DNA from: Pedobacter roseus
GTDB taxonomy: Bacteria > Bacteroidota > Bacteroidia > Sphingobacteriales > Sphingobacteriaceae
Assembly (NCBI RefSeq): GCF_014395225.1
Contig: NZ_CP060723.1
Span: 2,976,001-3,040,000 of the forward strand
Direction of reading: 5' to 3'
DNA: 64,000 bases
The notes under the pieces were generated by a model, which ran no database searches, was not told where the DNA came from, and was given only the letters and a program-made list of their open reading frames with translations. Positions 40,301-47,485 of the stretch are shown here, in pieces; position 1 is the first letter of the stretch; each line of letters starts with the position of its first letter. The position numbers and the translations under genes are program-made.

Positions 40301-40673
40301 TATAGCCTACCATTGAAAAAACAAGCACTGCATTTTCATCCGGCACATCGAGTATATATTTTCCACTCAGGTTCGTGGTTACACCTTTAGTTGTTCCCTT
40401 TATGATTACTGAAACCCCTGCCATTACATCTACAGCATCTCTTACTGTTCCCCTTATTTCCTTTTTCAATATAGCAGCTGAAAAAACAACAGATTTTGAT
40501 GAATCAGGTAAAAAGCTGGAAGTATGAGGGTTATAAATAATCAGTTCTTTTGAACTAACAGTTTGAGTACCTGCAGCGATGAGCAATAGCGTGACCAGGC
40601 TCCTGGTAATTTTGAATTTATATGGGCAGCAGGAGGCACTGCCGCAAATAAATGCAGTAAACATTTTGTACAT
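37395..40673 (-). CDS. SusC/RagA TonB-dependent outer-membrane transporter (PUL2)
   Basis: A 1092-residue SusC-family receptor: N-terminal signal region, a carboxypeptidase-regulatory-like domain (about 70-150, KKEIRGTVRDAVDVMAGVSV), a TonB box region (MDDVVIVGFGTQKR), a plug (ILIDGMELTTTDLARLQPDD) and a barrel ending in LGLNLSFN. The first ATG overlaps a TAACCAAATATG leader element also seen before other genes here, so Met4 (40664) may be the true start. It leads the PUL2 operon; its promoter is about 330 bp upstream at operator B, implying a long leader. Confidence 0.94.
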   Translation of the reverse strand: MYKMFTAFICGSASCCPYKFKITRSLVTLLLIAAGTQTVSSKELIIYNPHTSSFLPDSSKSVVFSAAILKKEIRGTVRDAVDVMAGVSVIIKGTTKGVTTNLSGKYILDVPDENAVLVFSMVGYKSQEIAVKGKDVINVTLVESNNTMDDVVIVGFGTQKRTDLVGSVTTISTKDLKVPSSNLTTALAGRAAGIIAYQRSGEPGQDNADFFVRGVTTFGYKTSPLILIDGMELTTTDLARLQPDDISSFSIMKDATSTAVYGARGANGVILVTTKQGVVGKSKLSFRLENSASAPTTDVELADAITYMKLSNESILTRNPLGTVLYPEEKIENTILGKNPIVYPSNNWKEMLFKDYTMNQRANLSVSGGGGVAQYYVSGSYNKDNGILKVDQRNNFNNNIDLKSYTLRSNVTIDVTKSTQMIVRLNGNFDDYTGPIDGGAEMYRKVMRSNPVLFPAFYPKDDQHQFVRHIMYGNYGAGNYINPYADMTKGYKDYSRSLMLAQLELKQDLSGLVKGLSFRTMMNTNRSSFFDVSRFYNPYLYTLSGYDQLSNTYKVNNINETSATEYLGYQEGPKTVESTFYLESMLNYNRQFKKHGLSGLFVYMMRQNLVANAGDLQLSLPFRNLGVSGRATYSYDNRYFAEFTFGYNGSERFAESQRFGFFPSGGVAWTISNEAFFKDLKPIVSNLRLRATYGLIGNDAIGSPTDRFFYLSNVNMNDGSKAASFGNGIGTAPYTVNGVTVSRYSNPDITWERATKRNLALEIGLFNRLTVQAEYYDEVRRNILMTRSAIPVTMGVSAPVKANVGEATGRGTDISMDYQQSLSNKIWFSARGNFTYASSKFKVFEEPQYKETYRSRIGYSLNQTFGYIAERLFIDDQEAANSPKQNFGPYGGGDIKYLDVNRDGQITEADQVAIGNPSVPEITYGFGFSLGIKSFDFSAFFQGLANESFWVDPAATSPFAPFYYNDAERGSGIQYSNQLLKAYSESYWSEDKRDVHALWPRLSSTVNANNTQTSTWFMRDGSFLRLKQIEFGYTLPKKLQNRIRASNFRVYANATNLLNFSKFKLWDVEMGGNGLGYPVQRVFNLGLNLSFN

Positions 40674-40996
40674 ATTTGGTTAATTTGGTTTGATTAGTTA
40701 TTCTGTAATACAATAATTTTCAGCGTAGTTAATGCTCACTATTGAATTACTTATGCTAGTAAAATGATCAATTTAAATTATAATGCGCTGGTGTTTCTTA
40801 CAGCACGATGTGTGAATAGCTTAAATCTGCAGGTACCTGCATTTCCTAATTTGGAAGTTGAAATTGTAGTTAATTGGCAAACAGCGATTAACTGATCTAA
40901 AATCAATTATATTGCTGATCCTTTCTTTCCATGAAAGACAGGTGAGCGTAAGCCTTGTCATAAATTTAATATTTGGTTACCAGTTTGTTATCACTA

Positions 40997-41068
40997 TAAA
41001 GCTAAGAGCGAAACCTAGTCTGTGAAATACACAATCTGATCAATCAGATACATATTTTGATTTTTCAT
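40997..41068 (-). promoter_or_regulatory. Operator B (tandem 21-bp repeat) and -7 box of the susCD2 operon
   Basis: ATACACAATCTGAT (41027) and ATACATATTTTGAT (41048) are exact-period 21-bp direct repeats with 11 of 14 bases shared. The first copy also forms the palindrome ATCTGAT-CA-ATCAGAT (41034-41049). Reading toward SusC2, TAGCTTTA (40997-41004) follows after 22 bp, as at operator A. The leader to the start codon is about 320 bp and holds TAACCAAATAT again (40969-40979). No gene is seen in 40674-41194; the CAP gene starts 126 bp on the other side. Confidence 0.62.
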
Positions 41069-41194
41069 CACTTTTAGTACCTGCATTCAACTAAAATAGG
41101 AGCTTAAAGAAATCAGAATCCAGTTCATTTAATAACTTTTATGGTTTTCTGTATGTATCTTAGTAGAGGCCTATGACTTTATTTTAATCTTATC

Positions 41195-41716
41195 ATGCGC
41201 AATCACTATTTTTCTGTAACTCATCACAAAACTATAATCTACTTCGCCAGTACAATTATGCTGATGTTCGCCGCAACGATTTCCGCCTGTAAAAAGGAAA
41301 ACAGTGAAGCATCTAAAAAAGATCTGGAGACCGAACTTTTGACCAGATTAAACCAGCTGAGAGAAAAAGGCTGCACCTGCGGAACAGACATTATGCCACC
41401 TGCACAAAAGGTAACCTGGAATACTGCACTCGAAAAAACTGCAACCTTACATGCTGAAGATATGTTGAACCGGAATTATTTTAGCCACATTACACCCGAA
41501 GGCATCCCGGCGATACAGCGTTCCAGACAACAGGGATATGCCGGAACTGAGGTTGGAGAGGTTATAGCAAAAAATTACACCAGTGCTGATGAGGTAATAG
41601 CGGGATGGTTAGCCAGCGAAAGCCACTGCAAAGCGATGATGGATACCACATATAATGAAGTAGGTGCCGGCAAAGCAGGCACCTACTGGGTAATGGATTT
41701 AGGTAGAAAAAATTAG
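41195..41716 (+). CDS. CAP (SCP/PR1-like) domain lipoprotein
   Basis: A 173-residue lipoprotein. The lipobox is AATISAC at about residue 33. The rest is one CAP domain: LLTRLNQLREKGCTCG at the first helix, LEKTATLHAEDMLNRNYFSHITPEG, the VGEVIA motif, and the closing YNEVGAGKAGTYWVMDLGRK. An unusual Cys-Thr-Cys pair sits in the first helix, with a further Cys in ESHCKAMM. The function of bacterial CAP proteins is mostly unknown. It is transcribed away from PUL2 and converges on GH12. It may share the intergenic region with operator B but nothing shows co-regulation. Confidence 0.85.
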   Translation: MRNHYFSVTHHKTIIYFASTIMLMFAATISACKKENSEASKKDLETELLTRLNQLREKGCTCGTDIMPPAQKVTWNTALEKTATLHAEDMLNRNYFSHITPEGIPAIQRSRQQGYAGTEVGEVIAKNYTSADEVIAGWLASESHCKAMMDTTYNEVGAGKAGTYWVMDLGRKN

Positions 41717-41736
41717 TGTGCCTGTTTTAAAATTGG

Positions 41737-42492
41737 TTAATTAAAAGATACGGTATAATTATTTACCTGGTGGTTTCTTCCACCAACGGTGCTGGTTACT
41801 TCAAAACCGAATTGTACACGGTCTATTGTCTCATTACCGATCCAGGTCAGGTCGTTTTTAAGGTAATTCATGATATCTTTGATATTCACATCTCCAGAAG
41901 TTGAATTACTGGTGCGTAAAAAAGAAAAAACCTGTTTACCACTCGAACTTACAGGACCTTTATATACATTCCAGGTATGCCCGCCAACGGTTTTATTAGA
42001 AACATTTACCTGGGCCACACCGCCCGGATATGAACTGGCTATAGGACCAACGTTGCCTCTATAATTCATCCAAAGCATAATTTCGTATTTATCATTGCTT
42101 GTCCATACATCATAGTCAGCACCCCACGATCCGTCGGCAGGTACCGTAACATCATAATGAGAGGTTAAACTGTTCAAACTGCTCAATAAACGTTGTACTT
42201 TACGTTCAGAATTGGGATAAGATTTTATGCCTGAGGTATTTGGATGGTTAGACCAAATACCCCAGTTATTACCGTTATTGGCCCAAATACTCTGGTAACC
42301 AGGATTAGCACCCCACACATTATTAAATACGGTGTAAGGTGCATAAGCCTTGCTGGTGTAGTTGGATGTGCTGTTATCCGAGGTCCAATCGGCTTTTACC
42401 TGTCCGGGTTCAGTTGTTGCAACAGGCTGGTCTTTTTTGCAGGCAGTAAACAAAAGCATGGATACTGCAACACTTGTTAAAATTTTTCTCAT
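41737..42492 (-). CDS. GH12 endo-beta-1,4-glucanase/xyloglucanase lipoprotein
   Basis: A 251-residue lipoprotein (lipobox LLFTAC). The mature part matches the compact beta-jelly-roll GH12 family: FNNVWG, SYPNSER, the nucleophile Glu137 in YDVWTSNDKYEIMLWMNY, and the acid/base Glu231 in VQFGFEVT. GH12 enzymes cut beta-1,4-glucan or xyloglucan backbones internally. The lipid anchor suggests a surface enzyme, the role that PUL1 lacks. It stands alone, convergent with the CAP gene, 12.7 kb from the HTCS. Its upstream region has a GGTATG at the same spacing from a -7 box as in the PUL1 operator. Confidence 0.82.
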   Translation of the reverse strand: MRKILTSVAVSMLLFTACKKDQPVATTEPGQVKADWTSDNSTSNYTSKAYAPYTVFNNVWGANPGYQSIWANNGNNWGIWSNHPNTSGIKSYPNSERKVQRLLSSLNSLTSHYDVTVPADGSWGADYDVWTSNDKYEIMLWMNYRGNVGPIASSYPGGVAQVNVSNKTVGGHTWNVYKGPVSSSGKQVFSFLRTSNSTSGDVNIKDIMNYLKNDLTWIGNETIDRVQFGFEVTSTVGGRNHQVNNYTVSFN

Positions 42493-42529
42493 AAAATGGG
42501 TTAGAATTTGGCTAGTAATTTTTTCTATC

Positions 42530-42566
42530 CAAATGTATTTACAAAACGACAGCAGCGTAGGTATGT
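42530..42566 (-). promoter_or_regulatory. Candidate promoter of GH12
   Basis: TACATTTG on the minus strand (42530-42537) is an exact match to the TAnnTTTG -7 box, 38 bp before the start codon. GGTATGT starts 22 bp upstream (42560), repeating the first six bases of the PUL1 operator half-site; a second half-site 22-23 bp further is poor. Promoter call is moderate; shared control with PUL1 is speculative. Confidence 0.4.
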
Positions 42567-42612
42567 TTTGTTTCCATTTAGGGGTTTAATTGTTAAGTTA
42601 ACGCCATTAATT

Positions 42613-42714
42613 CTAATCTATAGTGGATAAATTGTTGTTTCGATCTGCATTACGGATCTCGTTCCATATTCCCGGTTCAACAAAAATAAACGGACGTAGA
42701 TCAGTAGCTATCTT
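42613..42714 (-). other. Possible gene remnant of 33 codons
   Basis: A short open frame without start codon, in the gap between GH12 and the mutarotase gene, reads like protein (LRPFIFVEPGIWNEIRNA) before a TAG. It is preceded by an in-frame TAA. I do not recognise it. It may be a decayed gene tail or chance. Confidence 0.2.
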
Positions 42715-42743
42715 TTATAAATCAGCATGCTCATTACCTGTTA

Positions 42744-43088
42744 TCATATTTCCCGATTGTTTAGCTTAAATATATTTTTCATCAGCACCCACTTTTCTCC
42801 AGGCCTTGCCAAAGGCAGCGCCTGCTGATATTTCCACATCAGCTCTTCCCACTCCTTAACTTTAGGATTGGCGGCATCCATATCAGCCTTTTTTTCAAAA
42901 CTAAAATCATTTTGCGTTTCCATGATCATGAACAAACGATTAGAAAAGCGGTAAATTTCCATATCCAGAATACCTGCTTCGGTAATACTTAGCTTAATTT
43001 CGGGCCAGCCATTTTGATGGTAGGCTTCATATTCTGCTATCAGATTTGGATCATCTACCAAATCCAGTGCAAGGCAATATCTTTTCAT
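42744..43088 (-). CDS. RhaM-type sugar mutarotase (L-rhamnose/L-fucose)
   Basis: A 114-residue cytoplasmic protein of the RhaM (DUF718) family: start KRYCLALDL, the conserved His and Trp-Pro in YHQNGWPEI, then LDMEIYRFSNRLFMIME and a C-terminal VLMKNIFKL. It interconverts anomers of a 6-deoxysugar so that the next enzyme gets the correct form. Its neighbours are a fucosidase gene and a remnant of a sugar transporter, so L-fucose is the more likely substrate here, although the family name refers to rhamnose. The length matches the family (about 105-115). Confidence 0.82.
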   Translation of the reverse strand: MKRYCLALDLVDDPNLIAEYEAYHQNGWPEIKLSITEAGILDMEIYRFSNRLFMIMETQNDFSFEKKADMDAANPKVKEWEELMWKYQQALPLARPGEKWVLMKNIFKLNNREI

Positions 43089-43121
43089 TTTTACGGTATA
43101 ACTGGAGCAGATTTGTTAATG

Positions 43122-43280
43122 CTATTTTCTTTTTTTAATCCGGTGCTCACTTAACCCAAGTAGGATGATAGCAGCAAAGCAGACCAAGGGAACATAATAA
43201 CCGTTTTGTATATTTCCGGTTTCATCGCTCCCAGTTACTGAATATACAGTTACCATACCTTGCGCTTGATTGTTAGCAGA
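43122..43280 (-). pseudogene. C-terminal remnant of a FucP-like sugar:H+ symporter
   Basis: Fifty-two codons without a full N-terminus, preceded by an in-frame TAA. The end is NGYYVPLVCFAAIILLGL followed by a basic tail (SEHRIKKRK), which looks like the last membrane helix and cytoplasmic tail of a major-facilitator sugar transporter such as FucP. A Met at 43256 gives a 44-residue frame. It lies between the mutarotase and the fucosidase genes, exactly where a fucose transporter would be expected in a fucose cluster. I infer that a deletion removed most of the gene. Family call rests on one helix and context. Confidence 0.5.
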
Positions 43281-43295
43281 TTAATGTTTTTGAAC

Positions 43296-44813
43296 CTATT
43301 TTTTAAATTCTATTTTGAAACCTGTTACTGCCCATGCAGGGTAATCAGCTGGTTTCTTAATCACCAGCGCATCGTTTTCCTGTGTCCAGTTTAGTTTCTC
43401 TTTACTACCAAGAATTGTAACCGAAACAATTCCTTTATCCAGATATTTCGATTTCGCCCCAAGCAGTGTCATTTTGATATCGCCTTTCGGAATATTTAAA
43501 CAGAAAGCAAAAAGATTTTTATCTTTTGTTGTATACCTGATATCAGTTGACTGGTATTCACGGGTATCTGTTAAACCGCCGAAATGGCCCTTTTTCTGAT
43601 TTGATTTAATGGTAGACGGCCCTTCTCCATACACTTTCCAAGGCCTGGAGCCATAAATACCTTCTCCGTTCATTTTGGTCCATTCCCCTATTTCAGTAAT
43701 AATTTTAATTACATCAGGTTCAAGATCTCCCTCCGGGGTTTGTACAACATTGATGAGCAGATTGCCGTTTTTACTGACGATATCTGTCAAAAGTTGGGCA
43801 ATTTCATTCGCGCTTTTGTACCGCTGCCCTGTTCTATAATACCAGTCTCCTATCGAAGTATCGGTTTGCCATGGAAAAGGGCTGATCGAATCAAGCACGC
43901 CGCGTTCTACATCCTGTGCCCATTTTCCTTCAGATGCTTCCTTGGGCGTATATACCGCTTCAAGTTTACCTTTATTTTTTGCAATATCCTGGTTATAATA
44001 ATGCGCCACCATCTCCCTTCCAATATTTCCAAAAGGAAGCTTACTATCTGAATAAAGCAGGTCTGGATGATAGTTATCGATCAGTTCATTCACATTCTTT
44101 AACCATTGATTGTGCCATCCCGGATTATTAGTGAGCCAATCTTTAATATTGGCCGAATCAGCTGGTAAATGGTAAAGATCCGAATATTGAGGATCACGGC
44201 CATCGTAAGGAACACCAGCAAATTGCCCGGTTTTATCCGCACCGTGACTGGTTTGAAACCAGTTAAAACTGGCTGCCAGGTGCTCAGAAACGCCGAAACG
44301 AAGGCCTTCTTTTTTTGCGGCTCTTTGCCATAAACCAACAACATCTTTATGTGGACCCATATTTACCGAATTCCACTTATGGATTTTGGAGTTCCACAGA
44401 AAGAAATTATCATGGTGTGAGCCCATGGTTACAAAATACCTGGCACCGGCTTTCTTATATAACGCCATTAATTGTTCTGGATTCCATTTCTCTGCTTTCC
44501 AGAGCGGGATAAGATCCTTGTAACCAAATTTAGAAGGCGTTCCATATTTTGCAACATGGTATTTATTCTGCTCGCTGCCCTGGATATACATATTTTTTGC
44601 ATACCAATCGCCTTGCCTTGGAACAGCCTGAGGCCCCCAATGCGACCAGATACCAAATTTAGCATCACGGAACCATTCTGGATACTCATACTGCTTTAAC
44701 GACTCATCTGTAGGCTTAAAAACGATTTTTTCAACCTTGTTATTATGCTGTTGTGCCTTTACGCCAAGCATCAGGGAAGAAGCCATAAGACCTAATAATA
44801 ATGTTTTTCTCAT
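43296..44813 (-). CDS. GH29 alpha-L-fucosidase
   Basis: A 505-residue secreted GH29 enzyme. The start at 44813 opens directly into a signal peptide (RKTLLLGLMASSLMLGVKA); an ATG at 44843 would add ten residues. The barrel begins with EWFRDAKFGIWSHWGP, contains ARYFVTMGSHHDNFFLW, and has the likely nucleophile Asp256 in HPDLLYSDSKLPFGN. A C-terminal beta-sandwich follows. It removes terminal alpha-L-fucose, for example from xyloglucan, in the periplasm. It is upstream of the transporter remnant and mutarotase on the same strand. The divergent AraC gene starts 180 bp away and may control it. Confidence 0.92.
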   Translation of the reverse strand: MRKTLLLGLMASSLMLGVKAQQHNNKVEKIVFKPTDESLKQYEYPEWFRDAKFGIWSHWGPQAVPRQGDWYAKNMYIQGSEQNKYHVAKYGTPSKFGYKDLIPLWKAEKWNPEQLMALYKKAGARYFVTMGSHHDNFFLWNSKIHKWNSVNMGPHKDVVGLWQRAAKKEGLRFGVSEHLAASFNWFQTSHGADKTGQFAGVPYDGRDPQYSDLYHLPADSANIKDWLTNNPGWHNQWLKNVNELIDNYHPDLLYSDSKLPFGNIGREMVAHYYNQDIAKNKGKLEAVYTPKEASEGKWAQDVERGVLDSISPFPWQTDTSIGDWYYRTGQRYKSANEIAQLLTDIVSKNGNLLINVVQTPEGDLEPDVIKIITEIGEWTKMNGEGIYGSRPWKVYGEGPSTIKSNQKKGHFGGLTDTREYQSTDIRYTTKDKNLFAFCLNIPKGDIKMTLLGAKSKYLDKGIVSVTILGSKEKLNWTQENDALVIKKPADYPAWAVTGFKIEFKK

Positions 44814-44901
44814 TTTATGATAGTTTAAATAATCTTTAAACACAAGATATCTCCAGTTACGGCCGACAGAATATGGAAAGTCGGAATTATTCCCCGGTTA
44901 T

Positions 44902-44951
44902 ATATTTGGTTACTATGATCAAAATTAAAGATCTTAACCGATGTATATTTG
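44902..44951. promoter_or_regulatory. Divergent promoters of GH29 and araC-type gene
   Basis: Toward GH29, TAATTTTG (44920-44927 on the minus strand) is an exact -7 match and is followed seven bases later by the leader element TAACCAAATAT (44902-44912). Toward the AraC gene, TATATTTG occurs on the plus strand at 44944-44951, 41 bp before its ATG, and again at 44901-44908. No convincing -33 element was found. A GAC(T/A)TTT pair with 21-bp period (44961, 44982) may be a regulator site, but it is weak. Confidence 0.45.
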
Positions 44952-44992
44952 AATAAATTAGACTTTTTGTTGTAAAAATCCGACATTTAAAA

Positions 44993-45880
44993 ATGATTAA
45001 AAGAGTATTACAGAACACTTTTTCCCTGCTGAATGTAGACCACGTAAAACTAACGCATAAATGGGATTATCGAAATGTAATCAGTCCTTATTACCGTATA
45101 TATTATATAGATGACGGAGCAGGTGAGATATCTGACCAGGTTAATTTTTTAAAGCTAGAGCCAGGTTACCTTTATATTATACCTAGTTTCACCCTTTGTA
45201 GTTTAAGTTGCAGCAGCCATTTAAGCCAGTATTTTGTTCAGTTTTTCGAAGAATCTGCAGATGGGGTTTCGCTTTTTGCCAGAAGCCGGGTAGTTTCGAA
45301 AATCAAGGCAACACAGTTGGACATTGATCTTTTTAAACATCTGCTCGAAATCAATCCTGGCCGGGGGATCAATAGGTCTGATGACCCCAAAATATATGAA
45401 AAGAATATTTATTATAAAGAATATCAGGAACTGAATAACAGGCAGAACTTAGCCAGTTATATCGAAACCCAGGGCATATTGCTTCAGTTAATGGGTCGTT
45501 TTCTAAAATCCCAGCAACATCTCGCACAGGGAATCCAACATGCACCATCTAAAATTGCCGAAACGATAGGACATATTTTGGTTAACCTGCATCAGGAATT
45601 ATCTGTGACTGCACTTGCTGCCCGTATTAATCAGCATCCTGATTATTTCTCACGGCAATTTAAAATCTTTACCGGAGAGCGCCCGGTAAATTATATACTT
45701 GGCAAACGGATAGAGCGGGCACAATATTTATTGGCCACCAGCAAACTGGCCTATTCAGAAATTGCTGCGCAAACAGGTTTCGATACCCTGTCATACTTCT
45801 CCAAATCCTTTAAGAAAATAACCGGAATGTCTCCACGAACTTATAAAAAACAAATTTATATTGTAGGTTTTACCTTGTAA
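44993..45880 (+). CDS. AraC-family transcriptional regulator
   Basis: A 295-residue cytoplasmic regulator. Residues 1-110 form an AraC-type cupin-like ligand domain (LEPGYLYIIPSFTLCSLSC), then a linker, and the AraC double helix-turn-helix at about 190-290 (LSVTALAARINQHPDYFSRQFK, shown in the first helix pair; YSEIAAQTGFDTLSYFSKSF in the second). It is divergent from the fucosidase gene, so fucose sensing and control of the fucose module is the simplest role. It could also read operators A-C, since these suit AraC-type proteins and no second HTCS is in the window. Confidence 0.9.
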   Translation: MIKRVLQNTFSLLNVDHVKLTHKWDYRNVISPYYRIYYIDDGAGEISDQVNFLKLEPGYLYIIPSFTLCSLSCSSHLSQYFVQFFEESADGVSLFARSRVVSKIKATQLDIDLFKHLLEINPGRGINRSDDPKIYEKNIYYKEYQELNNRQNLASYIETQGILLQLMGRFLKSQQHLAQGIQHAPSKIAETIGHILVNLHQELSVTALAARINQHPDYFSRQFKIFTGERPVNYILGKRIERAQYLLATSKLAYSEIAAQTGFDTLSYFSKSFKKITGMSPRTYKKQIYIVGFTL

Positions 45881-46048
45881 ACAACCATTAAAAACTCAAC
45901 GGGAAGGATCTAAATCCTCACAATAAAAGACAAACCCGAATGGAATAAGCATAGTTAAATGAAAATAACTGAAATGGAAAGCCTGATTTATCTTAAAATA
46001 CAATTAAAACAGTAAAAAATTAACAGTCAGACATTTACAGACATCAAG

Positions 46049-46174
46049 ATGCTTTACTGCAGGGCCGGAAAACCTGCTGAACTGGCTTCAATTGATGTGC
46101 AGCTGGCCGCTAACGATGCCGGTTATTCTACAGGACAGATTTATGTCGCGGCAGGTAGAAGCGGACAGCCTTAA
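46049..46174 (+). pseudogene. C-terminal remnant of an SDR dehydrogenase gene
   Basis: Forty-one codons from an ATG read GKPAELASIDVQLAAND then STGQIYVAAGRSGQP and stop. They align residue by residue with the C-terminus of the intact SDR at 48846-49745 (PAELASIYVQLADG, ATGQIYGAAGGNGHP). The Rossmann fold and catalytic Tyr-Lys are missing. This is the tail of a lost paralogue. The rest of the 426-bp gap 45881-46306 shows no other gene. Confidence 0.72.
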
Positions 46175-46306
46175 GTCAATAAACATAAAAATTAGTTCAA
46201 CTTACTGCTAATCCCAGCATGAAAGACATTTGAAATGACCAACATTCGGGGATTAATCAGGCCTGAATAAATAGAGAACGATTTTTTTTAAAAAACCTAA
46301 ATTACA

Positions 46307-46660
46307 TTATTTTTTACTGATCTGCTCCCGGTGCGTCTGTCCCCAGGCAGAAAGTACAGTTATGATGGGCTGCACCGATTGGCCGTATTCAGTGAGCGCA
46401 TAACTTACCGTAATGGGCTGGGTATCTATAACGGTTCGGCTGATAAGCAGATTGGTTTCCATTTCCCTCAGCTCTCTGCTAAGCACCTTTCCGGAAATGC
46501 CTTTTACATCCCGCATAATCTCAGAATATCTTTTCGGACCGAAGAGCAGGCAGGTAATGATGGTGATCTTCCATTTACCGCTCAAAACGTCGATGGCATC
46601 GTGTACAGCCATAATGGCCATTTTGCATTCGTGGCTGGGTTCTCTTGTAATCTGCTTCAT
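46307..46660 (-). CDS. HxlR-family transcriptional regulator
   Basis: A 117-residue winged-helix protein. I start it at the ATG at 46660 (MKQITREPSHEC); an ATG at 46723 would run through the operator region. HxlR hallmarks: an N-terminal Cys (HECKMA), DVLSGKWKITIITCLLFGPKRYSEI, ISGKVLSRELREMETNLL, and YALTEYGQSV. Several HxlR proteins sense oxidants or quinones through such a Cys. It is divergent from a nitroreductase-type gene, the usual target pairing, and probably represses it and itself through the repeats at 46663-46709. Confidence 0.9.
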   Translation of the reverse strand: MKQITREPSHECKMAIMAVHDAIDVLSGKWKITIITCLLFGPKRYSEIMRDVKGISGKVLSRELREMETNLLISRTVIDTQPITVSYALTEYGQSVQPIITVLSAWGQTHREQISKK

Positions 46661-46662
46661 GG

Positions 46663-46709
46663 TTACCTTTTTGTCACCGTTACTTTTTGTCTTATAGTGA
46701 CAAAAGTAA
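46663..46709. promoter_or_regulatory. HxlR operator region
   Basis: Near-perfect inverted repeat TTACTTTTTGTC (46680) and TGACAAAAGTAA (46698) with a 6-base spacer, preceded by a third half-site TTACCTTTTTGTC at 46663 (17 bp from the first). It sits directly before the HxlR start and 45 bp before the oxidoreductase start, where a repressor would block both. Confidence 0.6.
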
Positions 46710-46753
46710 ACCAAAACTTGCAATTTTACCGCCAGAAATAAAAAAATTAAATC

Positions 46754-47383
46754 ATGAATACAATAGAAAGCTTAAAATGGCGCTACGCCACCAAAAAATT
46801 CAGTGACCGTAAAGTTTCAGCAGAAGACCTGGATAAAATTCTGGAAGCCATTAACCTGTCAGCATCTTCTACCGGCCTGCAGCCTTACCGGATATTCGTA
46901 GTCGAAAATCCTTCTGTTAAAGAATCTTTGGGTGAGGGATCTTTCAACAGCCAGATTGCAAGCTGTTCACATTTGCTTGTATTTGCGGCCTTAACCGCAA
47001 TAACAGCAGAACATATTGATGCCTATATGCTGCAAATCGCCACACAAAGGGAAATTCCTGTCGAGGCACTTTCTGACTTTAAAGCCGCGCTGGTTGGTGG
47101 CATACTTTCCCGTAAGGATGAGGATAATGCAGCATGGGCGGCAAGGCAGGCTTATATCGCTTTGGGAACCGCACTGATTTCAGCTGCTGAACTTAAGATC
47201 GATTCTACGCCAATGGAGGGTTTTGATATAGAAAAATTTGATTCGCTGCTTGGACTGAAACCTTTGGGGCTGACCGCTGTGGTAACCCTGGCACTGGGCT
47301 ACCGGGATGAGGAAGGTGACTTTTACGCAGGTTTGAAAAAGGTAAGATTGCCGCTCTCGCAGCTAGTCAGCTTTGTAAAATAA
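46754..47383 (+). CDS. NAD(P)H-dependent nitroreductase-family oxidoreductase
   Basis: A 209-residue flavin enzyme of the nitroreductase (NfsB/YdgI) type. It begins with the family pattern ESLKWRYATKKFSDRKVS, has SSTGLQPYRIFVVENP and SCSHLLVFAA for FMN binding, AWAARQAYIALGTALISAAEL in the dimer core, and closes with LALGYRDEEGDFYAGLKKVR. It reduces nitro compounds or quinones using NAD(P)H in the cytoplasm. The divergent HxlR regulator fits induction by electrophiles. A strong terminator follows at 47410. Confidence 0.92.
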   Translation: MNTIESLKWRYATKKFSDRKVSAEDLDKILEAINLSASSTGLQPYRIFVVENPSVKESLGEGSFNSQIASCSHLLVFAALTAITAEHIDAYMLQIATQREIPVEALSDFKAALVGGILSRKDEDNAAWAARQAYIALGTALISAAELKIDSTPMEGFDIEKFDSLLGLKPLGLTAVVTLALGYRDEEGDFYAGLKKVRLPLSQLVSFVK

Positions 47384-47409
47384 ATAATTTCAGGTGAAAT
47401 AAGAGAATC

Positions 47410-47447
47410 AGCATTGCTTTGCAGATCTTCACAGCAATGCTTTTTTT
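47410..47447 (+). terminator. Rho-independent terminator after the nitroreductase
   Basis: Stem AGCATTGCT (47410-47418) pairs with AGCAATGCT (47433-47441), 14-base loop, then a run of T. Confidence 0.8.
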
Positions 47448-47485
47448 CAACATCCGCTATTCCCTTTTTAATCAAACCTGACTTA

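Noticed and set aside
40674..41194. A small RNA or leader peptide in the susC2 leader
   Set aside because: The leader is long but shows no convincing start, frame or terminator beyond the operator and the leader element.
41663..41683. Inverted repeat AGGTGCC / GGCACCT
   Set aside because: It lies inside the CAP coding sequence and has no T run, so it is not called a terminator.
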